Shown: positions 16,499 to 27,508, numbered from the stretch's first letter. The stretch: DNA of 64,000 bases from Fen-671 sp963794745 (GCA_963794745.1 CAWCEZ010000004.1:124001-188000), one strand, 5' to 3'. Notes: generated by a model from the letters alone, not told the origin. Translations and numbers: made by a program.

Positions 16499-16513
16499 CA
16501 ACTGGCAAGGTAC
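16442..16513 (+). repeat. Four 18-bp tandem repeats at the junction of two glycosyltransferase genes
   Basis: The unit CATCAACTGGCAGCGGTG occurs four times head to tail, with one mismatch in the first unit (16442–16459) and a divergent end in the last (16496–16513). The last unit contains the final codons and stop of the GT4 gene ending at 16498, so that gene's 3' end appears to have been duplicated downstream, each time recreating a TGA and an overlapping ATG. Confidence 0.93.
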
Positions 16514-17586
16514 CCCTCTATGCCGGCGAGGAGCTGTTTGGACGTGTTGGCCAAAGAGAAGGCTCCCGCCCTGTCCCGACCGGCGCGCACAAGGCGGTCC
16601 CTTGCCGGTCCTGGCCGTACGACGTTGTCCACGGCCTCAGCCACCGCTAGAGGGTCCTTGTCGTCCAGGAGCACGCCGGTACCGCCGAGAGTTTCGGGGA
16701 TGGCCGTTGCGGCGTAGGCGACCACCGGCACGCCCAGTTCCATCGCCTCCAGGACGGGTACGCAAAAGCCTTCGTGTTCTGAGAGGCAGACGAAGACATC
16801 GGCGACCGCCCAGTGCGCCAGCAGCTCCGCCCCGCCGAGGCCCTCTATGATCTCGACGCTGTCGCCGAGCTCCAGCTCGACCACCATACGCTCGAGCGCT
16901 CGCCGATAATGCGGCGACGTGGCACCGCCGACGAGGGTCAAGCGCGCGCCGGGGTCGAACACCCGGCGGTAAACGGCAAAGGCCCCGATCACATCGTGCT
17001 GGCACTTGTTCGGGGCGACGCGCCCGACGAAGAGCCACTGCGACCCGGAGCGGTCCTTCCGCCGGCGCAACCGGTCAAGGGTTGCCCGGTCAGGAGGCCG
17101 GTGGTACTCCTCGAGGTCCACCAGGAGAGGGCAGACAACGGCCTCGTTGTAGCCGCATTCGATCAGTTCGGCGGCGTTGTACCCGGAGTCCGCAAATGAG
17201 AACGGGATGTGAGCTGCCAGCATCGAAAGCTCGCGTCGCGCTTCGTCTATCGCGCTCGCGATCGCGGGTTCCCAACGAGCGAAGTACACGGCCGGAGTGA
17301 TGTTGTGGTAGTCGCTCATCACGGCCTCGCCGCCTTGCGCGCGCCGGCGGATCCACTCGGCCATTGGGGAATTGGTAGAGGTGTGGTAGATGAGCACTCG
17401 CTCCTCGGCCAGGCCGTGGTGGTCGTCCAGGTACGGCTTGGCTTCGCGGCTTAGGGAAGGCACGATGTGCTCCGCCCAAATGTCCGACTTGTAGCCGGCT
17501 TCGCGAAGCACACGGCGCATTTGCAGGGTGTGGTTGCCGATGGCGTCGTGCGGGGCAAAGGTCGGCAGGTACTGGTCGATCCTCAC
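16498..17586 (-). CDS. GT4 family glycosyltransferase
   Basis: Intact GT-B glycosyltransferase of 362 residues. It begins MRIDQYLPTFAPHDAIGNHT and has YHTSTNSPMAEW and SDYHNITPAVYFARWEP in the acceptor half. The donor half shows QWLFVGRVAPNKCQHDVIGA, then the SEHEGFCVPVLEAMELGVPV block with the E-x7-E motif, and IPETLGGTGVLL. Similar enzymes are annotated as mannosyl- or related transferases of surface polysaccharides. It sits in a minus-strand operon (17618 gene, this gene, then the 15218 GT4). Its 3' end is the seed of the 18-bp tandem repeat array. Confidence 0.9.
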   Translation of the reverse strand: MRIDQYLPTFAPHDAIGNHTLQMRRVLREAGYKSDIWAEHIVPSLSREAKPYLDDHHGLAEERVLIYHTSTNSPMAEWIRRRAQGGEAVMSDYHNITPAVYFARWEPAIASAIDEARRELSMLAAHIPFSFADSGYNAAELIECGYNEAVVCPLLVDLEEYHRPPDRATLDRLRRRKDRSGSQWLFVGRVAPNKCQHDVIGAFAVYRRVFDPGARLTLVGGATSPHYRRALERMVVELELGDSVEIIEGLGGAELLAHWAVADVFVCLSEHEGFCVPVLEAMELGVPVVAYAATAIPETLGGTGVLLDDKDPLAVAEAVDNVVRPGPARDRLVRAGRDRAGAFSLANTSKQLLAGIEGYLAS

Positions 17587-17617
17587 TTTTCCGTCATCCT
17601 CACTGTGATCGGTGCTT

Positions 17618-18142
17618 TCACTGTTCGTTCTTCCCCGGCGGCGTTTTGCGTGTGGTGCGAGCTCCAGTCCCAGCTCCTCGGGCTGGCGCCGGCTTGGTAC
17701 CCCCAGCTGGCGTCTTGGCAGCGGTTGTCGCCTTCTCCAAACGTTTCAGCCGTTCTTCGACCGCGCCAAGGCGAACTGCTAGGTCGTCAGATGCCGAGGT
17801 GAGCGCATCAGTCCTCTTGACGAGCGCATCCCCGAGATCTGAAACGCTCTTGCCGAAGGCGTTCAGCTGTTCGGCGAGGTAGCGCATGTACCAAACAGAG
17901 AGGCGCTTGACTCCGGTTTTGACGAGCTCGAGCTCGCGGCGGCGGCTCCTGACAGGGACCTCTACGTCGAAGGTGGCGACGTTGCGCACCGCTTGCACGG
18001 CCCCGCCAAGATCCTCCGGGGCCGTCTCGTGGGCACCCAAGCGGGTCGTTGTCTGGCGCACCTTCTCGATGTAAACGAAGGCCTCGGGGCTCAGGTCAGG
18101 CGCGTTAGCGGCGGGCGCGCGTCCTCCACTGCTGTTTGGCAT
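17618..18142 (-). CDS. Small coiled-coil protein of the polysaccharide cluster, function unknown
   Basis: A 174-residue soluble protein with no signal peptide. The middle holds SVWYMRYLAEQLNAFGKSVS, similar to the WYxRxLAeQqxxFN motif seen in many proteins encoded beside bacterial glycosyltransferases. A heptad-like helix follows (VKRTDALTSASDDLAV, LGAVEERLKRLEKA), then a low-complexity basic tail rich in Ala, Pro, Gly and Thr. It is the first gene of the minus-strand glycosyltransferase operon and divergent from the membrane-protein gene starting near 18164. A scaffold or chain-length role is a guess. Confidence 0.65.
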   Translation of the reverse strand: MPNSSGGRAPAANAPDLSPEAFVYIEKVRQTTTRLGAHETAPEDLGGAVQAVRNVATFDVEVPVRSRRRELELVKTGVKRLSVWYMRYLAEQLNAFGKSVSDLGDALVKRTDALTSASDDLAVRLGAVEERLKRLEKATTAAKTPAGGTKPAPARGAGTGARTTRKTPPGKNEQ

Positions 18143-18163
18143 ACGAGATCTTCAGGCTAGCGC

Positions 18164-20219
18164 TTGACGCTCCACCAACAGCGCGTGGTACCCCGGACCT
18201 GGGCTGCTAGCGTTTGGAGGTGGCGCTCCCAACTGCCCCGCCGCAACAACAGACCTACCGCGGGGCGCACTTCGAAATACCGCCCGGAAGAGCCATCCGC
18301 CCGAGCGCAGGCGGGGCGGCCGGGCCGCTCGTCCAGCTGGCTCTGGACCGCTTTGGTGAGCGCGCTGGCCACTTTGTTGAGCTGGCGGACCGATCCTTGG
18401 CGCCCTGTGGCCGCCGGCCTCAGCTCCTGGCAGGAGGGGCTCGCTCTCGGCTTCGTGCACCACCTCCAGTGGGGGCCACAGGTCATCTTCACCTTCGGGC
18501 CGTACGGCTTCGTCGAAGACATCCTGTCCATGTCCTGGGTCACCGCCGCCCTGGGCCTCGCCTATGTCGTGGCCATCACCTGGGGCCTGGCCGCGCTGAT
18601 CGTGGCGGCCCTGCGCAAGCCTTGGGGGCTCCTTGGCGCCGGGGTTGCGGCGTGGGCCTCGGTGACCATCGCGGCCAACCTGCTCGAGGCACCCGAGCTG
18701 GCGCTGGCGACGGCGCTTGGGCTCGCACTGGGATCGCTCAGGGCAACGAGCGAAAGGGGACGCCTCGGCCTGCTGGGCGCGCTCGGCGCTCTGGCCGGCT
18801 TTCAACTCCTCGTAGAAATAAACGTCGGCCTGGTGACGGCCGCCCTCGCCGTCCTCACGATCGTGGGTGCCACCACCGACAGCCCCGGGGCTTGGCGGCC
18901 ACACTTTCGAGTGAGAGCGGCATTGCTCGCTGCAGTGCCCTTCTTGGTCGTCCTCGTAGCGGCCCTGGTAGCTGCGGGGCAGAGCCTCGGAAACTTTGCG
19001 AGCTATGTCCGTGGTTCGCTCGATGTCGCGCTCGGGTATGCGCCGGCGATGGGCTCGTCGGCAGGGCGCCAAGCCGAGGACTGGTACGCGGTGGTGGATG
19101 TCGTTCTTCTGGCAGGCATCTTCGCGCTGGCGCTCGTCGGGAGGCCCGTACGGGAGAAGGTCGCCGTTTCCCTGATGCTGGCCGGATGGGCCTGGGAGGC
19201 CGTCAAGGAGGGGTTCGTGCGTCACGACCTCCACGACTTGACGTTTTTCGGGCTGTTCGTAGCGGCGCTCTGCCTGGCCCGGCTCCCCCGCTTGTTCGTG
19301 CCCGTCCAGGCGGGAGCGATCGCCCTAGCCGCGTTCCTGGCCTGTACCGCCAACGGCGGGCTGCCTCCCTCGCTCCATTCTCCCCGCGAGGCCGCTCGCG
19401 CTCTTGAGCAAGAAGTCCGGACGTTGGCCGTCCCGTCGCGTTGGGCTCACCAAGAGGCGGTCGCTCGCGAGCAGGCCCGCCTTAGCGGGGGCTCCTTAGC
19501 AGCGAGCCTGGTCAGTTCGCTGCAGGGGTACTCGGTCGCGAAACGCGACGTATGAGGACAGCCTCGCCGTTGCCTACCCGCAGTTGCGCTGGGACCCGCT
19601 ACCCGTGCTCCAGTCCTACAGCGCCTACACCACGTACCTGGACGACCTTGACGCTTCCTTCCTTTCTTCGGGTCGCGCCCCGCAGAGGCTCCTTTATGAG
19701 CCGGCGACGATCGACCTGCGCGACCCTTACTGGGACCCTCCCGCAGCTCTCGAAGCGATGTACTGCCACTACGAGCAGATCGGTACCAGCGAGCAGTGGC
19801 AGGTGCTGGCACGGGTGGCGGACCGTTGCGGCGAACCTCGGGTTATCGGTGTTGCGAAGGCCACGTTCGGCCAGCCGATAGCGGTCCCGGCAGCGAAGGG
19901 CGAGATGGAACTGGCTACATTTTCGCTCAGCTCGCCGCTGTGGGCCCGGGCCGAGGGAGTCCTCCTGAAGCCCCCGCAGGTTCAGATGACGACCTGGGCT
20001 CTCGCAGCGGGCAAGGCGACTACGTACCGTTTTATTGCAGGGACTGCCGGCGACGTCCACGTGCTGGCCACGCCATCCTCTCTCGGGTACTCAAACGACT
20101 TCGCGCCGCCGACCGTGGTCCAGCTCCAGGTGAGTGGCGGCGGCTGGTCGCTTGGCCATGGCTCTGTGCGCGTCACGTTCTTCGCGGTGCCGATGAGCCG
20201 GCCGGCAAGCGGGCCTTGA
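18164..20219 (+). CDS. Large polytopic membrane protein, function unknown, one frameshift
   Basis: About 680 residues if the shift near 19548 is repaired. The first helix starts at LWTALVSALATLLSW. A conserved-looking loop follows (LSSWQEGLALGFVHHLQWGP, FTFGPYGFVEDI), then about ten hydrophobic helices. After the shift the protein goes on as YEDSLAVAYPQLRWDPLPVL, QSYSAYTTYLDDLDASF and a soluble C-terminal domain ending at 20219. The layout (membrane part plus outer C-terminal domain with YSAYT) resembles GT-C-like envelope proteins, but no catalytic motif is certain. The true start is unclear: 18164 is the longest, and a GGAGG lies near 18216. It overlaps the next gene by TGATG. Confidence 0.65.
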
Positions 20220-21995
20220 TGGCCGGTCATGTGAGACCGCCGGAGGCGAGGCTCGTGACAAAGCGGCCCACGTCAAGAGGCGACGTAACGATTGTTGCAG
20301 TGCTGTTGGCTGTCGGCGTCGCGCTGCCTGCGGCCATTGCGGGCTGGCTAGGCGCCTTTGACATCCCGCGCAACGACAGTTGGTCGTACCGGCGGGTGCT
20401 GTGGGAGTTCGTCGGCACAGGCCACGTCCGTCTTGTGGGCTGGAGCGGCATGACCATGGTCGGCCAGGTTTTCTGGACAGCCCCTTTCGTTGAGGTCCTC
20501 GGCAAGGCCCCGTGGGTACCCGGCGCCGCAGTGGCCGTTGCCTCCGCGATCGGCGTTGTCTGCGCCTACGCCTTGGCGCGCTCGCTGCTCCCCCGCGCCT
20601 GGGCAGCCGGGTGCGTGCTGTTGACCCTCGCCGTCCCGGGCATCTTGCTGAACACATCGAGCTTCATGACCGACGTGACCGCGTTCTCGGCCGAAGTGGC
20701 CTGCCTCGTCTTCGGGGCGGCGGCATTGCACGGAACCGGCCGAGGGCGATGGGCCTTGATCGCAGCCGCAATCGCCACGGGGTGCTTCGGCTTCAGTATC
20801 CGAGAGTTCGACCTGGCGGCTCCTGCCGCCGTGCTTATCGTGCTTGCGGTGCAAGACCGGCGGGCGTGGCGCGCTCTACCTCGCCAGTGGCTTTTTCACG
20901 ATGGTGGCATGCAGCGCTATCTATGTCTGGACGGCCAAATTGCCGGGAGCCCACCTCGAGTCGCTCAGCCTGCCGACCGGCACATCGCTGCGCCAGCTCA
21001 TGGCGTCGTATTTCACCTTCGGGTTTGTCGTCTCGCCACTTCTACCCTCAGCATTGAGAGCCGCCAGCCAGTCGCAGCGGCGGCACGGGGCGAAAATCGC
21101 GGGAGTCGCGGCGGCTGCAATATTCCTGGGGCTAGGGACGCTCAGCCTGGCAAAGGGGTGGGGGCTGTTCATTGGCAATTACCTCATGCAGCAGGGGGTT
21201 ACCGGGCCGGCCGTCCTGTCCGGCGCCCGCCCGGACCTTTTCCCGGGAGCCTTGTGGCAGGCGCTGCAGATCGTCGCTCTCTTGGCGGGCACAGCGCTCG
21301 CGTTCGTCACATTTGCTTCTATTGCCGCTCGGGACGCGGTCGCCCAGTTCTTCACCAGCGCTGTCCAAAGCCTGGTCGCTTGGTTCGCTTTGCTGTCCGC
21401 TGGCGGCTTGCTTGCGTATGGCCTCTTGGTGAAAGCACCTTTGTTCGACCGGTACTTGAGCCAGCTAGCTTTCCCTGTGGCGGTGCTGCTGGCCCACAGT
21501 TGCCTCGCCTCACGCACCACCACCCGTGCCATGCATTCCCTCGGAGTGACGGCCCGGGCGGGCTCAGCATCGACGCGAACTGCTAGGACGGCGACGGTGG
21601 GCCTCGTCCTTGTCATCGCGGTGGTTACCGCGGTGCTGACGTTGAACGCAGACGCCTACGACGGCGCCCGCTGGCAGGCGGGCCAACTCGCCGTCCAGGC
21701 CGGCTTCGCGCCCTCGGTGGTCGACGCCGGTTTCGAATGGGTCGGGACGCACACCTCCGAAGACGCCAACCGGGCGCTGCAGCTCCTACCCGGCCCGGTT
21801 TACGAAGCCTGGTACGACAAGCTGTTCGCCGGGTTCCGGGACTGTGCTTTCGTGACCGGCTCGCCCTCGCCCCAACCGGGGCTCACGTTGCTGCGCACTA
21901 CCACCTACAACGAGCTCGGCTTCGCGGTCGCCGAACACCTGTGGACCTATGGCGTGCAAAGCCCCGGTTGTAGTTCTTCTCGACGCAGATCCTAG
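20219..21995 (+). CDS. GT-C-like polytopic membrane protein, one frameshift
   Basis: About 590 residues, with the ATG at 20219 inside the TGATG junction with the previous gene. After the first helix comes FDIPRNDSWSYRRVLWEFV, an acidic first outer loop as expected for GT-C transferases that use polyprenyl-phosphate sugars. GHVRLVGWSGMTMVGQVFW and about ten helices follow. A frameshift near 20870 separates LAVQDRRAWRAL from GALYLASGFFTMVACSAIYV. The C-terminal outer segment ends in YDKLFAGFRDCAFVTG and HLWTYGVQSPGC. The stop shares CTAG with the convergent surface-protein gene. A membrane glycosyltransferase role is an inference from topology and the acidic loop. Confidence 0.65.
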
Positions 21996-24479
21996 GAACC
22001 CGAGTAGGGCAGCTCCACAGTCAAACGACCGGTGTTCGGGACGGGCAAGGAGGGAGTGCCGCCGTAGCCATCGGCGGTCAGCTGGGCGAGCGACTTGAAG
22101 GGGTAGAGGGCGCCGCCGTAGCTCACGTAAACCTGGCCGCTCACCGTCAACAGCGTGCCACCCGCGATAGTCGCCCCGGTCAGGGCTGTGCCAACCGTCC
22201 CGGGCAACGGCCGGGCCGTGTCAGCGGCCCTGATGGCCTTCAGCGAAGCTTGGCTTGCTATGCCAAACGCGCGACCGCCCGCAAGCACGTAATACGTCCC
22301 AGACGAGTCGATGATGGCGCCGTTAGAAGCTGTTGAGAGGGCGTTGCCGGCCGCGCCAAGAGAACCGGCGGTCACTCCGATCGTCAGGTGGCCTGGGTTG
22401 GGCACGGTAATGACGTCAGCGGGGTCGTAGCCGTCGCCCAGGAACTGGGCGGGGGTGGCGAAGCCATGCAACAGGCCATCGGTCCCGACCATGTAGATCG
22501 TCGGGTTGTTATAAACGATGACAAGGGTGCCCGGTACGGCGACCGTAGTTGGTACGCCGGCACCACCAACTGCAGTCACCACATTCGCATCGTCGATGGC
22601 CTCGACACCCTGAGCCTGTGACGGCGAGGCGACGCCGAAGGCGTGGCCTCCGGCAAACACGTACAACGTCCCCCGGAAGGCCACTATTGCTGCGTCCGGG
22701 TAAGCGACGTTAGCGTCCGGGAACGCTGGCGGCCCGGGCAGGCTCGTGAGGTTGCCCGTGATGGAGATCGTGTAAGTACCGGCCGTACTCGGGTTGAACA
22801 CGTCCCGGACGGTCAACGACACGTCGGTCCCCATCGTTGATGTCGTTTGGGATAATAAGTGTCACTGCGTTCGAACCACCCCCAACTACGGGGGCTGTAA
22901 CAGTGCCTGAACCGGTCAGGCTTGTCGAGTCTTCGACAGTGTAAAGCTCACGGTTGTTCGGGAAAACGGTCCCCGCCGGCCCAGTAATCGTTATCGCGCT
23001 CGTGCCTCCAATAATCGGCGCACTCGCAAAAAGATTGGAGAGTGTATAAGTCGCAAGTGCCGCCGGCGTTGTCGGGTTTACTGCGACGCCGACGCCGACG
23101 ACACCGCTCGCCACGATCGTGTACGGGACCGCTATGGCGGTCAAATTGTCGGTTGTCGTAGAGACAGAAAAATCACTGATGCTGCCTGCAGAGGGGTTGG
23201 TGACATTTACCAGTTCGACGGTCACTGCGTCGCCCGCCGAGATGGGACTTTAGCAGCGGCACCGTTGCGCCGCCGCTCGACAATGCCGCGCCAGTCCCAA
23301 CGAAGTACCAACCCTGGTTGGCATCAGTCACCAGGATCCCCGTTACGTGAGAAAAGTCAGTGTTCGGCTCGGAGAAAAAGATGTCATCTCCGACCGGCAC
23401 CCCGGTCGTAGCCTTGAAACTGATGGCGTAGGTTGCAGATGCGCCGGTGACCGATGGGGACGCCGACACAAGCACGTTCGTAACGATGCTGCCGTAAACC
23501 ACGCCGTTGCTTGTAGTCTCGGGCGCCGCATTGCCCACGGTCACAGTGAATTCGTCAGTATTGGGTGCCATGGGGTTGGTGCCGACGGCGGTTACGTTGA
23601 CTGTGTCGCCGCTCGCCAACGAGGTGGCCAATGCGAGCGTCACAGTGTCGCCCGAGTTGACGTTCGTCGAGAGCGTGGCTGCGCTCACCGTGTCGGACGC
23701 GACCGACCCCCCGCCCTCCGTGGTGAAGCTAACCGTGTACCCAGAGGCGCCGTTGTACCAGGTAACGGTACCGCTCCCGGCTGTGGCTCTGGCGACCAAC
23801 ACCAGGGAGGCCCCGCCAGAACTGAGCCCGTTCACTGGCACATCCGCAATCGAGTAGGTGGTGTTCGCGCCGGCGACTGCAGACGCCGCCGCAACCGCAG
23901 GTGGAGCAGTAGTTACCGTCACGGAATTGGACTCTGCCGGCGTTGCATTGCCGCTGGTGGTCACGTCGAATGTCAGCGGATCCCGAAGACGACGGCGCTG
24001 TGGCGACGAGGCCGAGCGTCACATTGTCCCCAACGCCCGCACTGCAGCCAGGCCCGAGAGTGACGGTCAACCCCCCGCCGGAACTGGTCACGCTGGTCGG
24101 AGCCGGCTCCAGGCACGTACCCGCCGAATCGCTCACTTGCACTTTCGACGTGCTCACAACAACAGAATTGCTGCTGGTTGAGTCGCGCACCGTGATCGTG
24201 GCCGATGTCGCCAACGCGACGGTCGCTTCAAATCTGATGTCGAAATCGGTGGAGGTACCGACTGTGGCGATCGTTGGGGCAACGGCCAGACCGCTCACCG
24301 GAGGCGTGAGCGCCCCGATGGCATAGCCCGCCGTCGTGACGTCTGCGTAAGCCGGTAACGCTTCGCCTGTCCAGGCGGCACCAAGGCCAATACTGGTCAG
24401 GAGTGTGAGCGGTGAGCGCCGCCTTGACACGCGCCCAAGAGCGCCTAGATGCCTTCCTCGAAGGACCGACGGCTGGCAT
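21992..24479 (-). pseudogene. Large secreted repeat protein A, several frameshifts
   Basis: Reconstructs to about 830 residues across at least four frame changes (near 24430, 23960, 23240 and 22840). The start ATG at 24479 follows GGGGAGGAAAG. A signal-like hydrophobic segment (LTLLTSIGLGAAWTGEALPAYA) is reached after the first shift. The body is Thr/Ser/Ala/Val-rich Ig-like or adhesin-like repeats with segments such as ATYAISFKATTGVPVGDDIF and AITITGPAGTVFPNNRELYT. The C-terminal 250 residues hold four units of about 45–55 residues built on GxxYVxAGGxAFGxxS (YVFAGGHAFGVAS, YVLAGGRAFGIAS, YVSYGGALYPFKS). No LPXTG is seen. It is a paralogue of the gene just upstream. It may be intact in reality if the shifts are read errors. 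Confidence 0.75.
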
Positions 24480-24558
24480 CTTGGCTCTTTCCTCCCCTCA
24501 TACAAAATAGACGTTCCCGGCGGGCGTGAACACGCGGTCGACGTCCGCCTCAGATAGC

Positions 24559-24587
24559 AGGAGGGCGGCCGTTTGGGCCGCCCTCCT
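24559..24587 (-). terminator. Strong GC hairpin between the two surface-protein genes
   Basis: A perfect 12-bp stem AGGAGGGCGGCC / GGCCGCCCTCCT with a GTTTG loop lies 54 bp beyond the stop of surface protein B and 80 bp before the start of protein A. The T-rich tract (TTATTTG) is on the plus-strand side, so for minus-strand transcription this would be a U-poor terminator, as is frequent in actinobacteria. Confidence 0.6.
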
Positions 24588-24641
24588 TATTTGTCGCTAA
24601 TTATCTAGAGCAAGCATTTCTGCCTGCCAATGAGATTGGCT

Positions 24642-27238
24642 TTATGAGCCGGTGTAGTTGGTGACTACCGGAATGCCACCGAAGTTCGGGGTGACGAGGG
24701 ACGGTGTACCACCGAAGCCGTCGGCTGCCAATTGCGCTGGGGACTTGAACTCGAACAGGTCACCCCCTTCGCTGACAAAGACGGCGCTGTTGACTGTGAT
24801 AAGCGTCCCATTCGCGATGGTTACCGTGGTCCAAGCCGACAGGAACTGCACCAACTAGCGGGGTGGATTGGTCGCCAGCCTGGACCGCTGCAAGCGACGC
24901 CAAGGTCGGGATGCCGAAGGCGTGACCGCCGGCGAGGACGTAGAACGTGCCGGACGAGTCGATGATCGCACCATTGGCTGCAGTCCCGACGGCGTTATCG
25001 GCGGTGCCGATGCTGCCTACGGTTGCACCCACGGTGAGGCCACCGAAGTTGGGCACGGTGATGACATCGGCCGGATCGTAACCGTCACCCAAGAACTGCG
25101 CCGGAGTGGCGAACCCATTGAGCCCGCTGGTACCCACAACGTAGATCGTCGGGTTGTTGTAGACGATGATCGTGGTCCCCAGCAGAGGAGCCGTTGAGGG
25201 CACGAGAGCACCGGTCGGTGCGTTTATCACGGTGGCGTGGTCAACTGACCTGGAGGCTGGTCAGCACTGCAGGCGTCGGGATGCCGAAGGCATGGCCACC
25301 AGCGAACAGGTAGTACGTGCCACCGAAGTTGACGATGGCGCCGTCAGGGTAGCGTGACGTTGGCGGCAGGGAACGAGGGGCGCAACGACGCTCGGTGTCC
25401 CCAAGTTGGCGTTGCCGACCAGGTTGACTGAGTAGCTACCGGAGCCAGTCGGGTTGATGGCGTCGTCGATCGTGATCGAAATGATGTCGCCCGCCGTCAA
25501 GGCGTTCGGCACCGTGATCGTCACGTCTGACTGCCAGCACCAGTAACCGGTGCTGTAGCTGTGCCGGACCCAGCCTTCGTGGTGGTGTCGGTAATCACGT
25601 AGTCAAGAGCGTTGTTCGGGAACGACGGTGTCCGTGGTGCCACCGGTCGGGGGCACGTAGTCGATCTGTGATGGTTGCCCGGCCAACACACCAGAGCTAT
25701 TCACGACGATGTTGCTGATCGTGTACGTAGACAACGAACCAACCGATGCAGGGCTGGCGGTGACGCTGATCCCAGCCGCTGCGCTGACTGTGATCGCATA
25801 CGGAGCGGCGGTGTCGGCCAGCTGGTCGCCATCGGTCGCGACCACGAAGTCGCTCACGGTCTGGGCGGCCGGGTTGGTGACCCCGGCGAGGAGCACTGTT
25901 ACCGCGTCGCCTGCCCTGATCGTCTCACCGGTTATCGGCGATGACGAGGCCGTACGTAGCCGTTCCGCAGCCCACGGCGCCATGCAGGACAGACCCGAGG
26001 CGGGACTACTGCCAGCCGCCAGTTGTGTCCGTGACAAGAACACCGGTGACATTGGTGAACACCGTGCCATCGCCGGGCTCGCTCAAGCAGACATCCGCGG
26101 TCGCCGTCGGAACCGGCCGTAAAGCTCACCATGTAGTTAGAGCTCGCACCAGCAAGGCCCGTGGACGGGGTCACCTTCACAGCAGTCACTGAAGACCCGA
26201 AACGTGACTGGGTTGGTCGTCTCCGTGGGGCATTGTCCAACTTTGCGGCTAGTCGCCGGGGCCTCGACCTCCTGGATGACCGAGAAGGCCTGAGTCGAGC
26301 TTGGCGTGGTGCTGCCGTTGGTGCCTTCAGCGGTGACGGTGGCGGTAGCCCCCGCAGGATATCAGTGGTCAGTCTCGAGAAAACACTCTGTACGGCTCCC
26401 GGCGTGACGTCCCCACAGTGAAGAGCGTTATGGCATCGGTCGTAGCCGAACCACCGGAAGGCGTAACCGTCACGGTGTAACCGGCTTGCACCGTTGTAGA
26501 GCGCGAAGCCCACGTCGGCGGTTGCGGTCAGCTCTATCCGGCGTTAGCAGCGGCCGGTGTCAAGGTAGCCCAGCTACCTCCGTTTGCCCCGGTCGCGCCG
26601 AGATTGCTGATCGTGTATTGCGGCGTTGTAGCCCGCGTCAGGGACGAGGCGGACAAAGTGGGCGGTGTCGAGTTGACCGTAAGGGTCGCAGCCGAGCTAG
26701 CGGTCCCGTTGTTGGTCGTCGTGACCGTGAAGGTCGTGTGCGACGTCGACGGTGGCTATGAAGCTGAAGTCGACCTGGACGGTGTCACCAACAGCAATGC
26801 GTGCATCTCGTTTGCAGGATGACCCTGAATCAGCGAGGTGGTAGCCAACTGCCCCGCCGTTTGCTCCAGCCTGGAGGCAGGGTCCGGCGAGTCGATCACC
26901 TGGACGTCCCCGGTGACGGTGCATCGAGGTGCTCGATTGGCCACCGACGTAATGGTATTGGCGGTGTCAGGGACGACCGTCGCCTTGAAGAAGAGCTCTT
27001 CGAGGCTTGTCGATGCTAGCGGCGGTGGTGTGCAGTCGGCGAGATCGTGACGTTAGCTAACGGCGCCGGTCAGCGAACCGATCGTATAGCTGTTGGTGGT
27101 TGCATTTGCCGAAGCCGGAGCGGCGGTGGCGGCCAAACCGGCACCGAGGGCACCCATGGTCAGCGCAAGGGTGCCGGCTACGAACTTGGCACTTCTCCAC
27201 CTACTCGGCCTCTTAGCCGAAGGATTTAGTTCTTGCAT
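24642..27238 (-). pseudogene. Large secreted repeat protein B, many frameshifts
   Basis: Paralogue of protein A, about 865 residues when pieced together. The start ATG 27238 follows GGAGGG. The N-terminus is a signal peptide (KFVAGTLALTMGALGAGLAA, then TAAPASANA), with NATTNSYTIGSLTGAVS next, parallel to TTAGYAIGALTPPVSG in A. The middle is the same Thr/Ala/Val-rich repeat type, broken by at least eight frame changes. The C-terminus again has the repeats: YVLAGGHAFGIPTLASL, NNPTIYVVGTSGLNGFATPA, FVSEGGDLFEFKSPAQLAAD, and ends NYTGS (A ends PYSGS). The shared C-terminal block probably mediates cell-wall or polysaccharide attachment. Repeat-rich sequence with this many shifts suggests decay, slippage or poor base calling. 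Confidence 0.72.
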
Positions 27239-27383
27239 ATAGCTTGTTTCCCTCCTAGGTAGGGTGAATTCCGCTCTTCGAGCGGTGTTGCTGGCGCCGT
27301 GCACTCTCGGGCCTATCAAGTACCGGCCGACCTGAGACGATAGCGCAGGTCGGGGGCACAATGGTGGACCAAAGTGCCGTGCT

Positions 27384-27414
27384 ACTACAGGCTTGCTCGA
27401 GACAAGCCAGTAGT
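27384..27414 (-). terminator. Hairpin downstream of the sigma/Thr-rich gene pair
   Basis: ACTAC-A-GGCTTG (27384–27395) pairs with CAAGCC-A-GTAGT (27403–27414): 11 paired bases around one A·A mismatch, with a CTCGAGA loop. It lies about 95 bp past the stop of the Thr-rich membrane protein and upstream of the surface-protein B start. No U-run follows on the minus strand, so it could be a terminator or a regulatory hairpin of the next gene. Confidence 0.4.
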
Positions 27415-27508
27415 GAGACGTGGGAAAACATACCCCGTCACAAACTTGCTGAACAAACTATCGCTCAACTTCGAGGCGCCTTCCGTGCCGGTACGGTGAA
27501 TGCCCTGG

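Noticed and set aside
16442..16513. CRISPR-like array
   Set aside because: The 18-bp units are directly adjacent with no spacers and overlap a coding end; this is a plain tandem repeat.
24559..24587. Plus-strand terminator because of its TTATTTG tail
   Set aside because: No plus-strand gene lies upstream; both flanking genes are on the minus strand, so it is recorded as a probable U-poor minus-strand terminator.
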